Shown here: positions 1 to 11,221 of the stretch, one piece after another | Numbering within the stretch: position 1 is the first letter of the stretch | Layout of the letters: each line of letters begins with the position of its first letter | NCBI GenBank assembly: GCA_015478945.1 | Contig: JABUQX010131187.1 | Location: 1-17,493 of the forward strand | Reading direction: 5' to 3' | DNA: 17,493 nt | DNA from: Trachelipus rathkii | Taxonomy: Eukaryota > Arthropoda > Malacostraca > Isopoda > Trachelipodidae | Position numbers and translations under genes: made by a program | Notes under the pieces: model-generated | Database searches by the model: none | What the model was told of the DNA's origin: nothing | The model's input: only the letters and a program-made list of their open reading frames with translations

Positions 1-480
1 CCGACTTAACCCTGGAAAATTACACGACATATTCCATAACACTATACATCATGAACTTATTAGACTGATACCTGAACTTATATATATATTCTATTCCGAG
101 TCTATATCCGCATGTGCTCCTATTAGGTGTTAGCATCACTTTTTAAATAAATACCCAAAGTCATCTACATCCTAATTTCTTTTGATAATTAAATTATGTA
201 TGATTTAAGTGTCTTATTATAATGGTATGTTAATGATAAAAATACTATAAGTAGAATTCAATTATAATATAATGTTAACTGTTTATATAACACTATTAAA
301 ATAAAATAACTGTAAAAAATAAAATTAAAGTGTGTTTGTAATGTTAAGTTGATAGGCATTTATATTATGACAATTTATTTTTAGTTTTTGATAATTTTCC
401 TTTTATTAATTTTCTTTATAAATAAAGCCTATAATTATGAAAAAATTTTAGTAAAGTATTATTACACGATAGTTAGTTAA
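1..480. other. A+T-rich non-coding DNA, nothing recognised
   Basis: This stretch is moderately complex A+T-rich DNA with frequent stops in all frames and no reading frame of useful length. I see no RNA gene, no transposon end and no clear tandem repeat. It leads into the first dense TA block near position 485. Confidence 0.6.
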
Positions 481-484
481 TTAT

Positions 485-494
485 AATTATATAA

Positions 495-525
<31 letters not shown>

Positions 526-850
526 TAAAATATATATTAATTATTAGATAATTATTATATTACATGATATTAATATATTATAATATTATATTCTATAATA
601 TTTGTATATGAGATTTTTATTAAATATATAATATATTATATATAATTATATAAATTATAATATATATATTATTAATATATATATATATATATATATATTT
701 TAATATATATAAATATATATATATTAAATTATAATATATATAATTAATTATATTAATAGATAATTATAATTATATCATATATTATTATATTAATAATATA
801 TTAATTATAATATATATATAATTATAATATATATTATAATTTATAGATAC
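485..850. repeat. Imperfect TA-rich low-complexity block
   Basis: This block is almost pure A and T. Short TA runs are interrupted every few bases by an extra A or T, giving TAAT and ATTA joints. A longer clean run occurs near 676-698. The constant phase flipping generates TAA stops on both strands, so the block has no open frame. This is unlike the clean TA tracts after 13 kb. Confidence 0.8.
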
Positions 851-2229
851 ATAGAGTCAAGTACATAAGTATATAAATGATTGATATAGAATGAGATTAG
901 TAAGAGAGTAGTATGAATGTCACTATAAAGAATAGAGAGAGTATAAAGTAAATGAATTAATTGAGTATATATTAACCAGTTAAGTTAAGTTTATACTAGG
1001 GATAGTGTATTACTATATCAGATCATCATATGATATTAATATATTTAAATATTATATATATATTATAAAACCTAGGCTATTATAAATTAAAATATATTGA
1101 TATTATATATATATTTTAGTATCTTATATAAAGAGATAGATATATTATTATAATTTATTTATAGCCTATATATTAATTACTTAACTTTCGTACTGGACTC
1201 TTTTATTCCTTACTAAATATTATCTATATATATATATATAATACTCAAATAATATTTATATATATAAATATATAATGATATTATCAATTGAATTCTTTAA
1301 ACTATTGAAATTATTATCTTTAATATTATATCTAATAATTGTAACCATAATTTATTTTCTAATTACACTTAATTGCAATATATAATAAGTAATATTATTA
1401 TATATAACACTTATACATTATGAATGGTATTCATAATTATTATTATATATTATGTGGATTCAAATTATTGTTTATTTATTAACTCATAGATACAGATAAT
1501 GTATTTTTATTTGTGTGTATCATTGATAATTTATATCATTCGCAAATATATATTTTATTAAGAATCATCTCTTCAATTATTTATAAATATTAAAATAACC
1601 AACAAGCATATTATAGAAATAAAATAATCGAATTAAGATATAATAGTTTATCTAATAAGTTATCACTTTTAATAGTTTAAATATACAAAACTTTTTGGAA
1701 ACAGTAAAGATCCAAACTTCAAACATAAAGTAGCTATATTAAATTAAAAATTTATATAAATTTAAAGTAGTACTAAAATATAAAGTAAAAATAGGTATAC
1801 AGATAATCCACATAATTCATTAGCCATAATATTTGTTAAATATTCCAAAATTATGAAATATTCGATTGATTTTAATCTTTTATTTTCCTATCTTTAACAT
1901 ATTTACTAAAAATATACGTCATTCTTTTAGCTAAAATTATTGTATATATAGTAAGTATCTTATAAATAGAGAAAGCGTGAGTACGCATATCGTTTACATT
2001 TAATATTCGGCTTGTAATTATAATAATAAATCACTTATCACATCATATGACTAATATCGAATAAATAAAATCATGATTTCTATTAGTTAATGATATATTA
2101 ACCTAGTTGGTACTTCTAATAGCAGCAATTAATTGGACTTAGATGACTATATCTATCTACACCTCTTATCTCTATCTCTCTCTTTATATCAATATCGTAT
2201 CTCTCACTATATATTATAATATTATATAT
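851..2229. other. A+T-rich non-coding DNA, nothing recognised
   Basis: Mixed A+T-rich sequence with small TA patches, for example near 1220-1275 and 1381-1450. I found no coding potential, RNA gene or element boundary. The last part, about 2150-2205, becomes rich in TCT/CTC on the plus strand and merges into the degenerate tandem repeat that follows. Confidence 0.55.
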
Positions 2230-3150
2230 ATTAGCTCTCGCTAATATATATTATTAGATTAATTATCTCTAAAAATTAAAAAGACAATATATTATCTATA
2301 TATATCTATCACGTCCTTAGTTATTCATAATAGTATATATATTATATTTATAATATATTAATATATTATATTAATTCTGTGATATATATATTCTATAAAT
2401 ATATATTATATATATTTATATCTATCATATAGTTCTATATATAGTACTCACTATATTTAGTGTATAATGTATTATCATATTATCCTATATATTATATATA
2501 TATATAACTATTCAACGCTGGCTACACCTTCCTAAAAATAAAGTATATTTATAAAGTTCTATATTATAGTATATTATATAATATATAATATAGTAGTTTT
2601 GTCATACTTATATATAATATTTCGTATATATAGTATATATATCTTATTATATATTTTATATATTCTTATATATATATTACTCTATTTGTCTATAATATAT
2701 ATATCCTATATATATCGATGGCTTTACTCCTAATACAATAAAAAGAAAAAATATAATATATATATTATAATATATAACTCATACTTATATATATATTATA
2801 TATCTATAATATATATATATTACCTATATAATATTTATATCCTAATATATATCTCGTACTCTATATATAATATATACCTGCTCACATCTATAATTCATAT
2901 ATATCTCTATAATATATATTATACTATTTCATACTCTCGTTGGCTACATCCTAAAAATAAAAAGAAAATATATATATCTAATTTATATATATATTATATT
3001 ATATATATATTAATATATATTACATATATATACTATTATATTATATATATATATATATATATACTCACATTTATTCTATTCAATATTCTACTTACTTTAT
3101 ATATATATAATATAGTTATATGATCTTAAAAATAAAAAGAAAATATAATA
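2230..3150 (+). repeat. Degenerate tandem repeat, about 200-bp unit, five copies
   Basis: A core of the form GGCTACACCTCCTAAAAATA followed by AAAAGAAAATATA recurs at about 2266-2294, 2511-2548, 2715-2758, 2934-2975 and 3121-3150. The copies start about 245, 204, 219 and 184 bp apart. Several cores are preceded by CTCTCG or TCAACG and by CTCAC/ATTC words some 50-60 bp upstream. The DNA between cores is scrambled TA sequence of variable length, which explains the uneven spacing. The first and last copies lack the GGCTACA part. I do not recognise the family. It could be an old satellite or a mobile element broken by TA expansion. Confidence 0.6.
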
Positions 3151-3339
3151 ATATGTAATATATATATATATTATTATACTTACTATATTATACTCTTATA
3201 TCTATAATTTTATTAAGATACAATAGAATTTCTCTATCTCATTATATATTCTAACTAATCTACTCTATATATATCTATCCTCTCGTCTCACATCACTATA
3301 TATTTCTCATCCTTTCACATCTCTACTACTATATATATA

Positions 3340-4240
3340 ATATAATATATACTAATATATATATATTTATATATAAATATATTATATATATATCATATAT
3401 ATATATCATATTATATATTTAATATATATATCATTATATATATATTAATAATATATATATATATAATAATAATATATTATATATATATATAATATATTAT
3501 ATTATATATATTTATATTAATATAATTATATTATATATTTTATTATATTTAAAATAATTAATATATATAATATATATATGTATATATAATATATATATAT
3601 AAAAATTATTAATATTATTATATATAATATTATTTAATATCATTATATTTATATATATAATATATATTATTTTATATTAATATTTATATATTATATATAT
3701 ATATATTTATATTATATTAATATATATATATTAATATTATATTATATTATAATATATATATATATATAATATATTATATATATTATATATATATTAATAT
3801 TAATATATTATATATGTATTATATTATATATATATATATTTATATATTAATATTTTAATTATATATATATATAATTTAATATGATATATATAATATATAT
3901 TATAATATATTAATAATTAATTATAAATATTAATAATATATATATATAATATATATTAAATATTATTATATATTATATATATATATATTAATATATATAT
4001 TTATTAAATTACTATTTATATAATAATATATATATATATAGTATTATAATAATATATATTATATATTATATATATATATAATATTATATATATATAATAT
4101 ATTAATTATATTATATATATCATATATATATAATTTTATATATATATATATATTATATATAATATATATATATATATATATTATTATATTAATATTATAT
4201 AATTAATAATATATATATATATATTATTTATATATGATTA
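3340..4240. repeat. Long imperfect TA-rich block
   Basis: About 900 bp are nearly free of G and C. TA runs of 8-20 bases are joined by one-base slips (TAATA, ATTAT), so no phase is held for long. It is the largest such block in the window and ends abruptly at a T run followed by GGTGGTATAGG near 4244. No coding or RNA feature is visible. Confidence 0.85.
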
Positions 4241-5290
4241 ATATTTTTTTGGTGGTATAGGTATTATCATTACTATTTTATCCTTAAGATTTGATGTGTG
4301 ATGTCCTTCTTCCCTCATTCATCTCCTTATCCTTTATTGAATGATATGGGTATACAATATGGAGAAGTAAGGTGATGAACAATTATATAACGGATATTAT
4401 CAGATGATGGTATAAGTTTAACCTATAGTGTGATTAAGTTTCCCTTAAGTATATATCACTTTGTCGATACCAAGTCGGTACTATATACAGTATGAAAACA
4501 AATACTCACAATATGTTTCTTTATAGTTTAGAATTTTATAGTTTTATTTAGCGTATATCTACAAATATTTATATTCGCTCTGTATAGTAGCACTAATTCT
4601 CTCTTCTCATTTATCTGATTATTATATTAAAGTGTAAGAGATTAATATATATATATATAACATTTGTGTATCTAAGTAGTTAATAATATAGTAAGTACAG
4701 TGTATTGTATAATAAGTGTTATTGTCATTCAATAAATATTTAGCTTTGTTTATGTAATTTGTAGGCTACATGTTCCCAGTTCCAGCTTGTTTCTCTTTAT
4801 GTCTTCAGATGATATTTATATTTCACTTCAAATCGTATAGGGTCTGATGAAAACATTTTGGGATTTGCAACGGTTTCTTTGAAATTGATTTAATTATTAA
4901 TGGTGAAAGTGGTTTTTTATCAATGAATGACGAAATTATACATACTTCTTCTAACATTTAAACTCTTTCCACCCATGGGTTCCTACGATCACCTTCTAAC
5001 CTCAGTATCTTGTTAATGAAAACTATCGTCAGTAATTTTTTTTACCAATACTAACAATCCATTGAAATATTTCGCAAATTCAAAAGCATATTACTCATAA
5101 CTTATTATTTTCATAATGTAAAAGTGGGTAGATATAATAATCATTCAGTATTATCTCACCAGAATTAAATCAATATCTATTGTTCAAATTCAATTTCAAA
5201 CTCTGAACTTCCAGCAATGAAATTTGAACAATTTTCTAAATTGATAAACTAATAACTAATAAAGTGATAGTGAATAAATGTATGTCTTAT
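4241..5290. other. Mixed A+T-rich DNA, nothing recognised
   Basis: Sequence complexity is higher here than in the flanking TA blocks, and the part at about 4760-5250 is the most gene-like in composition on the left side. Translation in six frames still gives only short fragments with stops. I found no splice-bounded open exon, RNA gene or terminal repeat that I could defend. Confidence 0.5.
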
Positions 5291-5294
5291 TGTA

Positions 5295-5439
5295 ATAATA
5301 TATATATCACGTCAGTTAAGTATATTACCTAATATATATATTATTGTAATTTTTATTTTATTAACTAATATACTATTTATATAATTAATATATTATATAT
5401 ATTTAATATAATAAATATATATATTTTATATATATATAT

Positions 5440-5471
<32 letters not shown>

Positions 5472-5727
5472 ATATTAATATATATATTATATTATTATAT
5501 ACTATATATATATAATATATATTATTTATATATTTTATATATATATATATATAATATATATATTAATTATTTTATATATATATTATAATATATCGTATAT
5601 ATATATTATCTATATATATATATATTTATAATATATATATATTATATATATATATATATATTATATTAATTATTATAAATAAATATATTATAATATTATA
5701 TATATTAATATATATATAATATATATG
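5295..5727. repeat. Imperfect TA-rich block
   Basis: Nearly pure A/T sequence with short TA runs separated by one-base phase slips. It begins gradually after about 5295 and ends at ATATGGATGTAGC near 5727. The pattern matches the other left-side TA blocks and it contains no open frame. Confidence 0.75.
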
Positions 5728-6900
5728 GATGTAGCATATGAATGAAATTTATGTCCATACACAGGGTTATATTTTGGGGCTGCTGTTCTTTAATTACATA
5801 TATATATAGTATATCTAATCACGATAATTTTCATTTTGAATATAGAAAAATATTTAAATAATCAATTCAAAATTTGATAAAATAAAATAAATAATAATTT
5901 GGATATATAATTAATATATAATGATAAAAAAAAATAATCGTCATTAGGGTCCTATAATTATTCATTAATTATAATTTATTATATATAAACATTATGGAAA
6001 TCTATTTGTTTATTTAATAGGTATTAATTATAATTAAATATTTTTTATATATATAATATTAATATTATTAATTTGATATACATAATATGTTTTAATACTA
6101 TATAATATACTTAATACACTTTTTATTTATTGTATATATATATATATATATTAATATATATATATAAATATATAATTAATATATATATATAATATTAATT
6201 ATATATATATATATATTATTATATATATAGATAATATATTATAATATATTTATATTATTTAAACTTGTATCATTAAAAAAATACAATAATATTATAAATA
6301 TATATAATACACTCTATATTATATTATATTAAGGGTCATTATTCAACCTAGGGCAGTAAGACCTAATTACTATATATAGGAATCTACGTCTTAAAAGAAG
6401 TGTCTCCCGACAGTTTGTAAGAGAAATGGTGGCGGGGAATTTTATCAAATATAAAAAAATATTTTAGAACAGGAGGTTAAATTAGTAATTATATGTAAAT
6501 TATATTATAGGTGAGAGCTATATTATAAGTATACAAGATGACTAGATAACCTGAGGTCACTCTTCGCTTAAGTTAGGTATATATATAGTGACGAGTGCTC
6601 ATTAATATATATATTATATTACTCATATATATATAATATATTAATATATATATATTATATATTTGGATAAGAAAAATAAACTATAGTATGTATATTAGTG
6701 AGAGCTTAGAGAGTACTAACAGGTTAACGTGTTTTATTTTAAAAAAAAATATTATAAATCGGTAAATTATAAAGAATTTATAGTTTCTTTAAAACTTTAT
6801 TAGCGACAAGAAATTCTCATAAAATTGAAGAATTTAAATTACTACCACGTGCGTACTCACGTAAGTATTCACTAATTATTCTTCATTAATTATCTTCATT
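5728..6900. other. A+T-rich non-coding DNA with small TA patches
   Basis: Mostly A+T-rich sequence with a TA patch at about 6133-6250 and smaller ones near 6600-6660. A slightly more G+C-rich piece lies at 6335-6480. No coding frame, RNA gene or element end could be supported. Confidence 0.5.
6847..6862. repeat. Small inverted repeat containing CACGTG
   Basis: ACGTG at 6847-6851 is the reverse complement of CACGT at 6858-6862, with a 6-base loop between. The left arm overlaps a CACGTG hexamer (6846-6851), the E-box word bound by bHLH proteins, but in this context that may be chance. Two near-identical copies of TAATTATTCTTCAT follow at 6873-6899. Confidence 0.3.
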
Positions 6901-6914
6901 AATTATTAATTTAT

Positions 6915-7315
6915 CGTATAATATATATATAAATATATATATAATATATATTAAAACATATATGTCTTATCTCTATTCTCATAATATCTATCATATTAAT
7001 AATATATTTTATTATATTATATAATAATATTAATATTAATTAATTAAATATATATAATATACATATATATTATATATATATTAATATATATTATATATAT
7101 ATATATAATATTATAATTATAATATATATATATTATATTATATATATATTAATATATAATATATTAATATATATATTATATTAAATATTTATTATAATAT
7201 AATAAATAATATATATATTTATAGTATAATTAATATATATATATATATTTAATAATATTATATTATTAATAATATTATTATATATTTATAATTTAATTAT
7301 ATTAATATATATTTA
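6915..7315. repeat. Imperfect TA-rich block
   Basis: A/T-only sequence with short TA runs and frequent ATTA and TAAT joints, interrupted by a short mixed piece near 6956-6995. It ends at TTAACTGTGGCG near 7315. No coding or RNA feature is present. Confidence 0.75.
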
Positions 7316-7845
7316 ACTGTGGCGTGATATTTGTTCGGTCGAGTACAAACTATAATTTACTATTACGAGAATCCAGTATTTTATAAATTATAACTTACAA
7401 TTATATAAGTTATATATCAGGAAAAAAGGAATACATTATTAGTTTATAGATATATATAATTACCTGTACAAAATTATTTTAATTGACGGAAAACTAATTC
7501 GTAAATAAATAATAATAAATATAAAAAAAAAAAATGAAATATATAAAAAATCATATCTCGCAATAAAACGATAAACACTACATAGCTACATAAAATATGG
7601 AATTATATACATTTTTGAGAAAATTCACTCTTATTGTAAAAATTTTTAAAGTATAGCGTAATGTCATATATATTCCAACTGTAAAATACGTTATAATTAA
7701 TAATTCCATAGGACATTGATATCTAATTATATGGTATAAATCATAAGAATTATAATTTAGAGAATTAATAATTGCTATAATAGATTATATTATTTATTTT
7801 TTTATTTTATTAAGGTATGGAAGGCAAGTGATAAAGACATTATTA
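7316..7845. other. A+T-rich non-coding DNA, nothing recognised
   Basis: Mixed A+T-rich sequence with an A run near 7523-7534. All frames are closed at short intervals. I see no element boundary and no RNA gene. Confidence 0.5.
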
Positions 7846-8050
7846 ATAATAATAATTATAATTAATTAATATTATAATATAATATATATAATTATATAAT
7901 ATATATATATATATTTAATATATATATATATTTAATATATATATATTATAAAAATTATAATATTAAAATTATATATATTATATATAATTAATATATATAT
8001 TATATATATATATTAATATATATATATTAATAATAATTAATATATATATG
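7846..8050. repeat. Imperfect TA-rich block
   Basis: A dense run of TA with slips of one base. Three short pieces of the form TTTAATATATATATA follow each other at about 7913-7946, a small local tandem. It ends at ATATATGAAATGTG near 8050. Confidence 0.7.
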
Positions 8051-8283
8051 AAATGTGTAAACATATAAAAAAATATGTGTGTATTTCTATTTATATCATA
8101 TTATATATATTATATTATAAATTATATTTTTTATATTATGTTTACATGGATCAGCTATACATGGTACAAATTTATACATATACGGCTATATAATTAGGTA
8201 GGTATATTTAATATTGGGCTGATAGTAAGTGATAGATAACTATCCTATATTACGAGACGTATACCGACGTATGAGGGATAAAC

Positions 8284-8314
8284 ACAGGGGGTGAAATCGA
8301 TTTCCTACCCCTGT
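8284..8314. repeat. Near-perfect palindrome centred on ATCGAT
   Basis: The left arm ACAGGGGGTGAAATC meets the right arm GATTTCCTACCCCTGT with no loop. The arms pair over about 15 positions with one mismatch and one unpaired base. In such A+T-rich DNA a G-run and C-run pairing across a centre is unlikely to be low-complexity noise. It could be a binding site for a dimeric protein, a hairpin in an RNA, or the end of a small foldback element. Confidence 0.65.
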
Positions 8315-8326
8315 AGTAGTATAGGA

Positions 8327-8340
8327 ATGAGGGACCTCAT
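8327..8340. repeat. Short inverted repeat ATGAGG/CCTCAT
   Basis: ATGAGG at 8327-8332 and CCTCAT at 8335-8340 are perfect reverse complements separated by GA. It starts 13 bases after the larger palindrome and belongs to the same cluster. Confidence 0.5.
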
Positions 8341-8341
8341 C

Positions 8342-8362
8342 AGGTAGGAAGACACACTACCT
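8342..8362. repeat. Short inverted repeat AGGTAG/CTACCT
   Basis: AGGTAG at 8342-8347 pairs with CTACCT at 8357-8362 around a 9-base loop. It follows the preceding inverted repeat after one base, making three adjacent potential hairpins within 80 bp. Confidence 0.5.
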
Positions 8363-8900
8363 TCTCACTTGAATTAAGTCCTTCTTCAGTCCACATTATT
8401 GGAGAAACATGGTGTACAATAGAAAACTAAACACTCATAGACTATAATAAACACAAGAAGAATGTGTTTTAATTTATAGAGTTGGTGTATGCGAGATTGT
8501 AAGAGACTCTCTCTCACTTCAATCACCCACTTAGAGAAGAGGTTGCGGGCAAATTAAGTATTTCTCTCGCGCTCTTATATAACCTATACGTAAAGATTAA
8601 TTATATATCCCAGTATGACTGGTAAGGCGTAGAGACTATATATATATACACGAACTCCTGTCTCACTCACCATATCGGTTAGGGCGGTAATTAATCCATA
8701 CTTATGGTAGGTAATTATTTATTTAGTAAACATAAATTCGAGTAATTATTAAGACAAATTTTGAATATTGATCTATAACTAGTAGCCTAATATATATTAT
8801 AATTTTAAATCATTTTAGTTAAACCCACCATATACAAAATATATATATAAGTGTACTATAACTCGCTCTATAAATTATAGGCACATTTTCATAAATAATG

Positions 8901-11110
8901 TTGATAAAGAGAATCTCAAGATATGCTCTCTCCTCATTCATCAGATAATAATCTTTTGAGTTATTTGTATTTGCAAAAATAACATTTTCTTTTTGTTTGA
9001 ATTAGATTGATATATAAATTAAAGCGTTGATAACACATGTATGTATCCTCAAATAGTCCTGGCTTCCATTTTCATCCTTTATATTTTTCTTTTTCCCGCC
9101 AATTAAATAATTTTCAATCGAGCGAAAATTTTTCCCTAAAATTCTAAAATTTTACCCGTTGAAAAGGATTACGAAATCAAGTTTCATATATATGACACGT
9201 GGATTTTGTCTCATCTTTTGCGTAGATATCTCTCATTAGCGAAACTACGTTGTTCGATCAGCGTATGTCAGCCGTCCTTTTGTGATATGGATAGAATATA
9301 CATATATTTTTGATTAGGTTCTATTTTGTCATATTCGATCTGAAAGGTGTAAACCTGTCAAAGCACATAAATATTTTTTGAGGTAATATATTTAATACAA
9401 TATATTTTTGGTCTTACGCTCATATTACCCTTCCTCTTAGGGATGATTTTAACAAGATTTTTAATGGTTTATATGTAATAGTGTTCAATATTTATGACAG
9501 ATTATTTGGCAAAAATACAGTCCCTATAATATGGCTTTAATCCCACAAAGAACCTGCACGAAAAAGCGACTGAAATTATGATTGATGGAATGGAACTGGG
9601 CAATTTTGTTTTTATATTGTGCATAGAAATATTTTGGATATGATACGCATAGAAAATAAAATATTTCTTTCATCTCAAAGGCAAAAGGGAGACCCGGTTG
9701 TATGCTAGAGATCGATTAGAAGTTGAGCATGCGAGAAAAGAGAACTGAAGAAAAATTACATAAGTTAGTGTTAGAACACCACAACATGAACTTTATATCC
9801 AAATATATTTTTTTCCACATTCAATTTGTAATAGTGTAATACGGATTAAAGGAGAATTTATTTAAAAAGATAAAGGGAAATTAAGAATGTCATGGTCTTT
9901 ATATCCAAAGCTTAAGCTCTTTTTTCAGATCTTATTTTGAAAAGAAATTTTAGGTTTGTCCTCTAAATTACTTTTTGTATTTTCCTTCATTTGTGCTATG
10001 GTTTCGTATCTCTCTCGTCTTGATCTCCGTCCGGAGGACGACTAATAGTTTCACACATTCTGCAGAAGCGTAGATTCGAGTAAACTTCCACGGAGGACGC
10101 GAGAATTTTCAAAGTTAAGAATCTGGGTGGGAGTAGTTCACACTTGTAAGTTTTGAGATATGGTTCGATTGAATAGTTAGTCGATTCCAGGCTGACATAT
10201 TCTACTCTATTCCAGCTAACACCAGAAAATAGGTAAATGATCTACTTTACACAATGTCGCAATATATAAAATCAGATCGGGGATTTTTGATTTTTGGAGA
10301 ATAAATAAATTCAAATTTATTATTATTTGGATATTTTTGGATTTTTATTTCGGATTTTTTTGAGAAATTCATGACGTATCCTATCGATATATGCAGATAT
10401 TATATCTTGGTAAAAATAAACCTTTTTATTTAAAAGGAAACAAATACATAGGAAAATTTCATCCTACTATAGGTATATATACCCATATATAATCTGAGTT
10501 CAAAATTATTAAAAAATTAGGGCTTATAGTTCCATATTACATCAATGAACAAGAAACAATACTAAAAAGAGTTGGTTATTTTGTAATAAATGATAATATT
10601 ATTCATAACAGAATTAAAAGAAACATTTTGAAACATGATCTTTTTGTTGACATTTTTTTTTGTGTTTGAAATTTGAAACAGAAGTTCGTCTACTGCTAAT
10701 AATAATATATATTATTATTTATACTAAATTTTTATTTCTATAGTTATAGTTAATCACAATTAAATATCCAAATAACTTAAAATATATTTAAAAAGCATAA
10801 AACAAAAAGCAAAAATATTGAATTTTTTGGAGGTAGCAAAAAACAGTGAATTAAAATCAGTTGATAAAAAAATCATTTGATTTTTCCGTGCAATCCTATA
10901 TGGGATTAAAATTGTCTATTCATATTGCTACCTCAAGAACTAAGTGAAAGATAATATACTTTAGACTGTATGGGCAACGCATTTTTTATTAAATGGACAA
11001 AACTGCTAATATGACTTTTGGTGTGTTAATACAAGTACACTTTAATAGTTTATTGAACAGGGTTTCACTTTCATAGGTTTGAAGGAAATAATTTTAGATT
11101 AGAAAAACAA
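8901..11110. other. Non-coding DNA upstream of the transposase relic, nothing firm
   Basis: This is ordinary A+T-rich sequence without long TA tracts. There is no frame of 60 codons or more. If the relic downstream once had N-terminal exons they should lie here, but I could not find a convincing match in any frame. A small inverted repeat, CGTCC/GGACG, is at 10028-10040, and its 9-base word CGGAGGACG (10032-10040) recurs at 10091-10099. A 22-codon hydrophobic reading frame at 9041-9106 is too short to support. Confidence 0.5.
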
Positions 11111-11204
11111 GTTATTTGACGGAAATTATTCAAATATTTATTCAATTTTATGGGAATTATTTCCCATCCCTTTGTCATTGCCCTCGTCGGTTCTGTGCAC
11201 TTTC

Positions 11205-11221
11205 AATTTATATTTTTTCAG
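11205..11221 (+). other. Possible 3' splice acceptor before the relic
   Basis: A pyrimidine-rich run ending in TTTTTTCAG reaches 11221, just where family-like residues begin (REHQTFKRLPVLVS). A second candidate, TTCAG, ends at 11228. The upstream residues of the 159-codon frame do not resemble the family, which fits an intron or a breakpoint here. The alternative is a frameshift: another frame reads SVHFQFIFF across 11190-11220, faintly like the Trp-containing segment that precedes RLPV in relatives. Confidence 0.3.

Larger units (their letters stand above)
8051..8900. other. More complex non-coding DNA around a cluster of inverted repeats
   Basis: Sequence complexity and G+C rise between about 8200 and 8700 compared with the left side. 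Six-frame translation gives no frame of meaningful length. The notable content is the cluster of three inverted repeats listed separately. A CT-rich piece (about 8500-8580) and two short TA runs (about 8638-8648 and 8840-8850) are otherwise unremarkable. Confidence 0.5.

Noticed and set aside
2230..3150. CRISPR array
   Set aside because: The recurring cores are imperfect, the spacing is irregular, and the intervals are TA-rich low complexity. The genome is eukaryotic in character.
9041..9106. 22-codon hydrophobic peptide MYPQIVLASIF...
   Set aside because: Too short, with no upstream or downstream exon evidence. Hydrophobic codons are expected in T-rich DNA.
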